Assembly (NCBI GenBank): GCA_034336665.1
Contig: CM067592.1
Span: 37,265,889-37,329,888 of the forward strand
Origin: Luscinia megarhynchos
Lineage: Eukaryota; Chordata; Aves; Passeriformes; Turdidae
Length of the DNA stretch: 64,000 nucleotides
Reading direction: 5' to 3'
A program made the position numbers and the translations under genes. Below, in pieces: positions 60,842-64,000 of this stretch (its first letter is position 1; the number at the start of each line of letters is the position of its first letter). The notes under the pieces are model-generated. The model did no database searches. It was given only the letters and a program-made list of their open reading frames with translations, and was not told the origin of the DNA.

Positions 60842-63800
60842 GTAAAGAAATTTCTTAGTATCCAATCTGCTGTATTTTGTTAGGCTCCTTCTTATCAGCT
60901 AACAGTTAACAGTGCCAAGTTGCTGTCAATGTAAAGTTGCTGTGCTATTTTTCTTAAATCAAACTTAAAACTCTTGTTCAGACTTCATGTGAGTAAGTTT
61001 GTTTGCATCCTTTGTGACCTTTAATTTTAGTTTTAACAGGGCTTAGGGAAGGAAAATATAAGCTTATTAGAAATGTGGGTCTCAATTTTTACATTTGTCA
61101 AACTGAAGTTCTTTTTTTGGTTCTGTTGATCTAAATACTTGATGTCATTGTCTTGTTTTGTTTGGGCATTGATTTTAGCCTTATATTTTGCTAAAATAGG
61201 AGTATATTAAAATCCAAATCAAGAGTTTCTTCCTAAAAGTTTCCAGTGCATGAGTTTCTAGTCAAAACTCTTATCTTCATAAGCTGAAGGCAAATAATAA
61301 CAATTATATTATGAAGTTTTCATGGAATTGTGAAGGCTCTCAAGCCTGTCCAGGTACCTCTGAATGGCAGCTGTTCTCTCCAGCAATTTTACTGTACCAC
61401 TCAGATTAGTGCCACCAGCAAAACCTGGCTTTGTGCACTTGATCCCACTGTCTGTGTCACTTAAAAAGATATTGAACAGTGCCAGTCCCATAACTGACCC
61501 CTGAGGATACCACTTGTCACTGCTCTCCACTTGGACAATGATCCATTCACTGCAGCCCTTTTGAGTGTGACCATTCAACCAGTTCCTTATCCACTGCGTG
61601 CCATAAAATCCATGTCTCTCCAGTTCAGAGACAAAGGTGTTGTTCAGGACAGTGTCCAATGCTTTCCATTCAAGTAGATGACATCAGTTTCATTTCCCTT
61701 GTCCACCTTAGAAGGCCACCAAATTCTCAGGTATGGTTTGTCATTAGTGCAGCCATGTTGGCTGTCACCAATCACCTCTTTATCTTTGATGTGCCTTCAC
61801 ATAGTTTACGGAAGGATCTGCTCCATGCTTTTGCTGCGTACCTTGAGTAGAGGCTGACTGTGCTTCAGTTCCCCAGGCCATCCTTCTGTACCTTTCTAAA
61901 AATGGGGGTTGTGTTTCTTTTTCCAGTCAGTGGGAATTTCACTGATGCCAGTAAGATCATGGCTCTGCAGTCCATGTTTATTCCCCATACTGCATGCATT
62001 AGTATAGAGGCTTTTAAGCTGGGCCCTTGAGGAAACTGACTTACTGGCTGGAATTCCTTTGTACTGCCCTTCAGGTGCCCTTGTGCTGACCTGTGACCTC
62101 TCTCCAGGCTCTGGGCATCATATGAATGGGGTGGATTGAAGTTCCCCTTCCCCAGCAACTTTAATTTAAAGCTCTCTTCACAAACCTGGCAAGCCTAGGA
62201 CTGAAGATGCTCTTACCCTTCCTGACAGATGGATCCCATCAGCAGGCTTGGTTTCACAACCTGGTCCAAGTCACCAAATTCCAAGTGTGGCACCAGTCCT
62301 ATAATCTTTACTGATTTGCCAGATTTGACTGGCCCTTTCAAGCTGTAGTTATTTTTTTTTTTTTACAGCTTTCCTCTTTCAATCCTCTTTTGGGTTAAAA
62401 GTAGAAAATTATGTTGGTACATTAACAATATTGTATAGTTTTTAGTAGAAGCTTACTTGTCTTTTTATTTCATTAAAACCTAAATAATTTAAAACTTTAG
62501 CATTCAGTCACCGTCCTCTGTCATATAAGGCTCACTGCTTTCTAGATACTTTTTGCTGGTTACTGAGTTTTCAATGCTAGTTCTTCACTCATTGAAAGCA
62601 TAAAGTTGATTTGTGCACCTACCACAAATTCTCCAGTTCTTTGCCTCATGGTTTGATTTGGCGTAAGGTGTGGTATTGTGTGCCATATTCTCGAAGCCGT
62701 ATGAAACTTGCTGCTGCTTGGTAGTCTTCTGTGACTTCAAAGGCATGGTACTAAAGGGTTGGCACAGGGCCTTCTATAATTGAGGAAGAAACCAGCCATT
62801 TGACTTAGCTGTGAGATAAAAGCAGGGATCTGTGGAACCGTGAAAGGCAAGACACACAAATAGTTCAAAATGAAAGAGATAGCAGATAGGCTTTGCATAT
62901 GGGCCAAAATTACAGTACACAGTAGGAAAAATCTTCAAGATTTAGTTATTGAAATGCTATTACTTTTTAGGAAATTTTTAGTGCCTTCCCTGCATGTAGC
63001 TTTTCCAGAATTTATAGGGAAGAGGTACCTGCAGAGAATTTTGTTGCAAAACCATCTGTCATTATCTGAGTCCAGACTGCGTGTTCAGAATACTGTAATT
63101 ATGTTTCCTTTGTGAAGGAGATGAGATGAGAAAAACCTGTGCTTTTATTCCCCTATGCTTCATCTAACCACTGACAGTTCCAAGCAATCCATATCATCGA
63201 AAACAAGGATGAAAGAAGGGGTGTGCATACTTCCTGATGCCTGTCATTTAACAGTGCATCAAGCCAAACACTTCCCAATTTTTCAAAACTTAACTAATTT
63301 AAGGTGTTTAAATGTCAAGTTATATTTGGACAGGAGATTATTAAGTGACTCATAATAGCTGACTTGTTCTTGTTTTATGTGATTTTCCCAATATGTATAA
63401 AACTTATGTATATAGCAAGCTACTTAAATGGTTAATTCCTATGCATGCAATGATAATTGCCTAAATTGCATAAACTAACAATAAGTTGTGTGCAAAACCA
63501 TGTCAAAACCCACACAAAGAAAAAAAAGTTAGCAATTATCTTGGGTTAAAAAGTTGGCTGTAGTATTTAGTTTTTTATCTTCTAGTCCATCTGTAGCAGT
63601 AAAAACATAATACAGCATGCCAGCACATAGAAGGTGTTGTTATGAGAGCTCTAATTGGACCCCTGTCTACCAGGAAAGGAAAAAGACATGAATTTTAGTC
63701 ATTATCTGAAGTATTAGGGCTTTTTAACAGTATTTGGTGCTTTTCTTTGTTCCTCTGTTGATTATACTTACTGTGCTTTTCACATCTCAGATGCTTCTTT

Positions 63801-64000
63801 TTTAGGAGGGATGTTTCCCCAGCATTTTAGATTGGTATAAAATAATGATAATTTTTGCACAGAATTTTCTAATGAGGTGTTTCGAACTGTCTATTTCAGT
63901 TGCAGCTACCCTGGGCCAGCTACATTTTCCTTGTAGTCTGACAGATGCATTATGAGCAAAACTGTACTTGAAAGCATATTCATTGTTCTTGTGGTTTCTG
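60842..64000 (+). other. AOPEP: AOPEP intron 5 (partial)
   Basis: This is intron sequence after GTAAAG, running off the right edge. It contains a CR1 copy at 61310-62340. I searched for the expected next exon (SPHIMFLSQS and the HEXXH motif) on the plus strand and did not find it. The rest is AT-rich and unassigned. Confidence 0.8.
61310..62340 (-). mobile_element. CR1 LINE reverse-transcriptase and ORF2 remnant with internal deletion
   Basis: On the minus strand a decayed frame at 61309-61659 reads WIRNWLNGHTQKG, PQGSVMGLALFNIF and DRLESLHNSMK, corresponding to consecutive parts of the CR1 reverse transcriptase. Sequence beyond 61660 continues with further CR1 coding blocks. Near 61930-61960 it seems to jump to an endonuclease-side block (GCCAGTAAGATCATGGCTC, then GGAATTCCTTTGTACTG near 62050), implying an internal deletion of several hundred bp or more. 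It has frameshifts and stops and is inactive. Orientation is antisense to AOPEP. Confidence 0.78.

Noticed and set aside
60842..64000. The catalytic HEXXH exon of AOPEP
   Set aside because: No plus-strand sequence coding for SPHIMFLSQ or HEIAHAWFG was found, so it lies beyond the window.
40872..64000. The miR-23b/27b/24-1 cluster that sits in mammalian AOPEP
   Set aside because: In mammals it lies near the 3' end of the gene. I saw no matching mature sequence here, and the window covers only the 5' half.
1..64000. CRISPR arrays, operons, ribosome binding sites, tRNA or rRNA genes
   Set aside because: The window is vertebrate nuclear DNA. The tandem repeats lack unique spacers, and no cloverleaf or rRNA segment was recognised.

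Overview
The window looks like vertebrate, bird-like nuclear DNA: intron-rich, AT-rich, with CpG islands at two promoters, several CR1 LINE copies (tails resembling ATTCTRTG), LTR elements and A/C- or G/T-rich simple tracts of the kind common in songbirds. It holds parts of two protein genes in head-to-head orientation. On the minus strand, running off the left edge, are the first four coding exons of FBP1 (fructose-1,6-bisphosphatase 1; 190 codons of about 338). On the plus strand, running off the right edge, are the first four coding exons of AOPEP (aminopeptidase O, formerly C9orf3; 461 codons plus 2 nt of about 820). In mammals FBP2-FBP1-AOPEP-FANCC are neighbours (human 9q22), and this block lies on chromosome Z in birds. 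A Z-linked bird locus, perhaps a passerine, is therefore the best guess; species cannot be fixed from the sequence alone.

Layout. 1-6986: FBP1 exons 4, 3, 2 and 1 (read right to left) with introns. One intron carries a well-preserved solo LTR flanked by a 6-bp target duplication. 6770-7180: FBP1 CpG island and promoter. 7180-30810: about 24 kb of intergenic DNA with no convincing gene; it holds LTR-like fragments, CR1 fragments, a 34-nt poly-T tract, a hairpin and perfect palindromes. 30815-31480: CpG island and probable promoter and first exon of AOPEP, containing an unusual GC-rich nested tandem repeat. 31257-39918: AOPEP intron 1, with a possible small non-coding exon. 39919-40871: exon with the AOPEP start codon. 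49073-49239, 55736-55898 and 60593-60841: the next AOPEP exons. The introns hold antisense LTR and CR1 elements and a 53-bp minisatellite of about 17 copies. The rest runs to 64000 as intron.

Every coding exon was checked for splice sites and reading phase, and they join without a break in both genes. The FBP1 product is a cytosolic gluconeogenic enzyme. The AOPEP product is an M1-family metallo-aminopeptidase; only its N-terminal half is here, and the zinc-binding HEXXH exon lies beyond the window. The two genes are neighbours by ancient synteny and there is no sign that they act in one pathway. I found no new biological system. The most distinctive structures are the promoter repeat array of AOPEP, the six-frame-open minisatellite, and the intact solo LTR.
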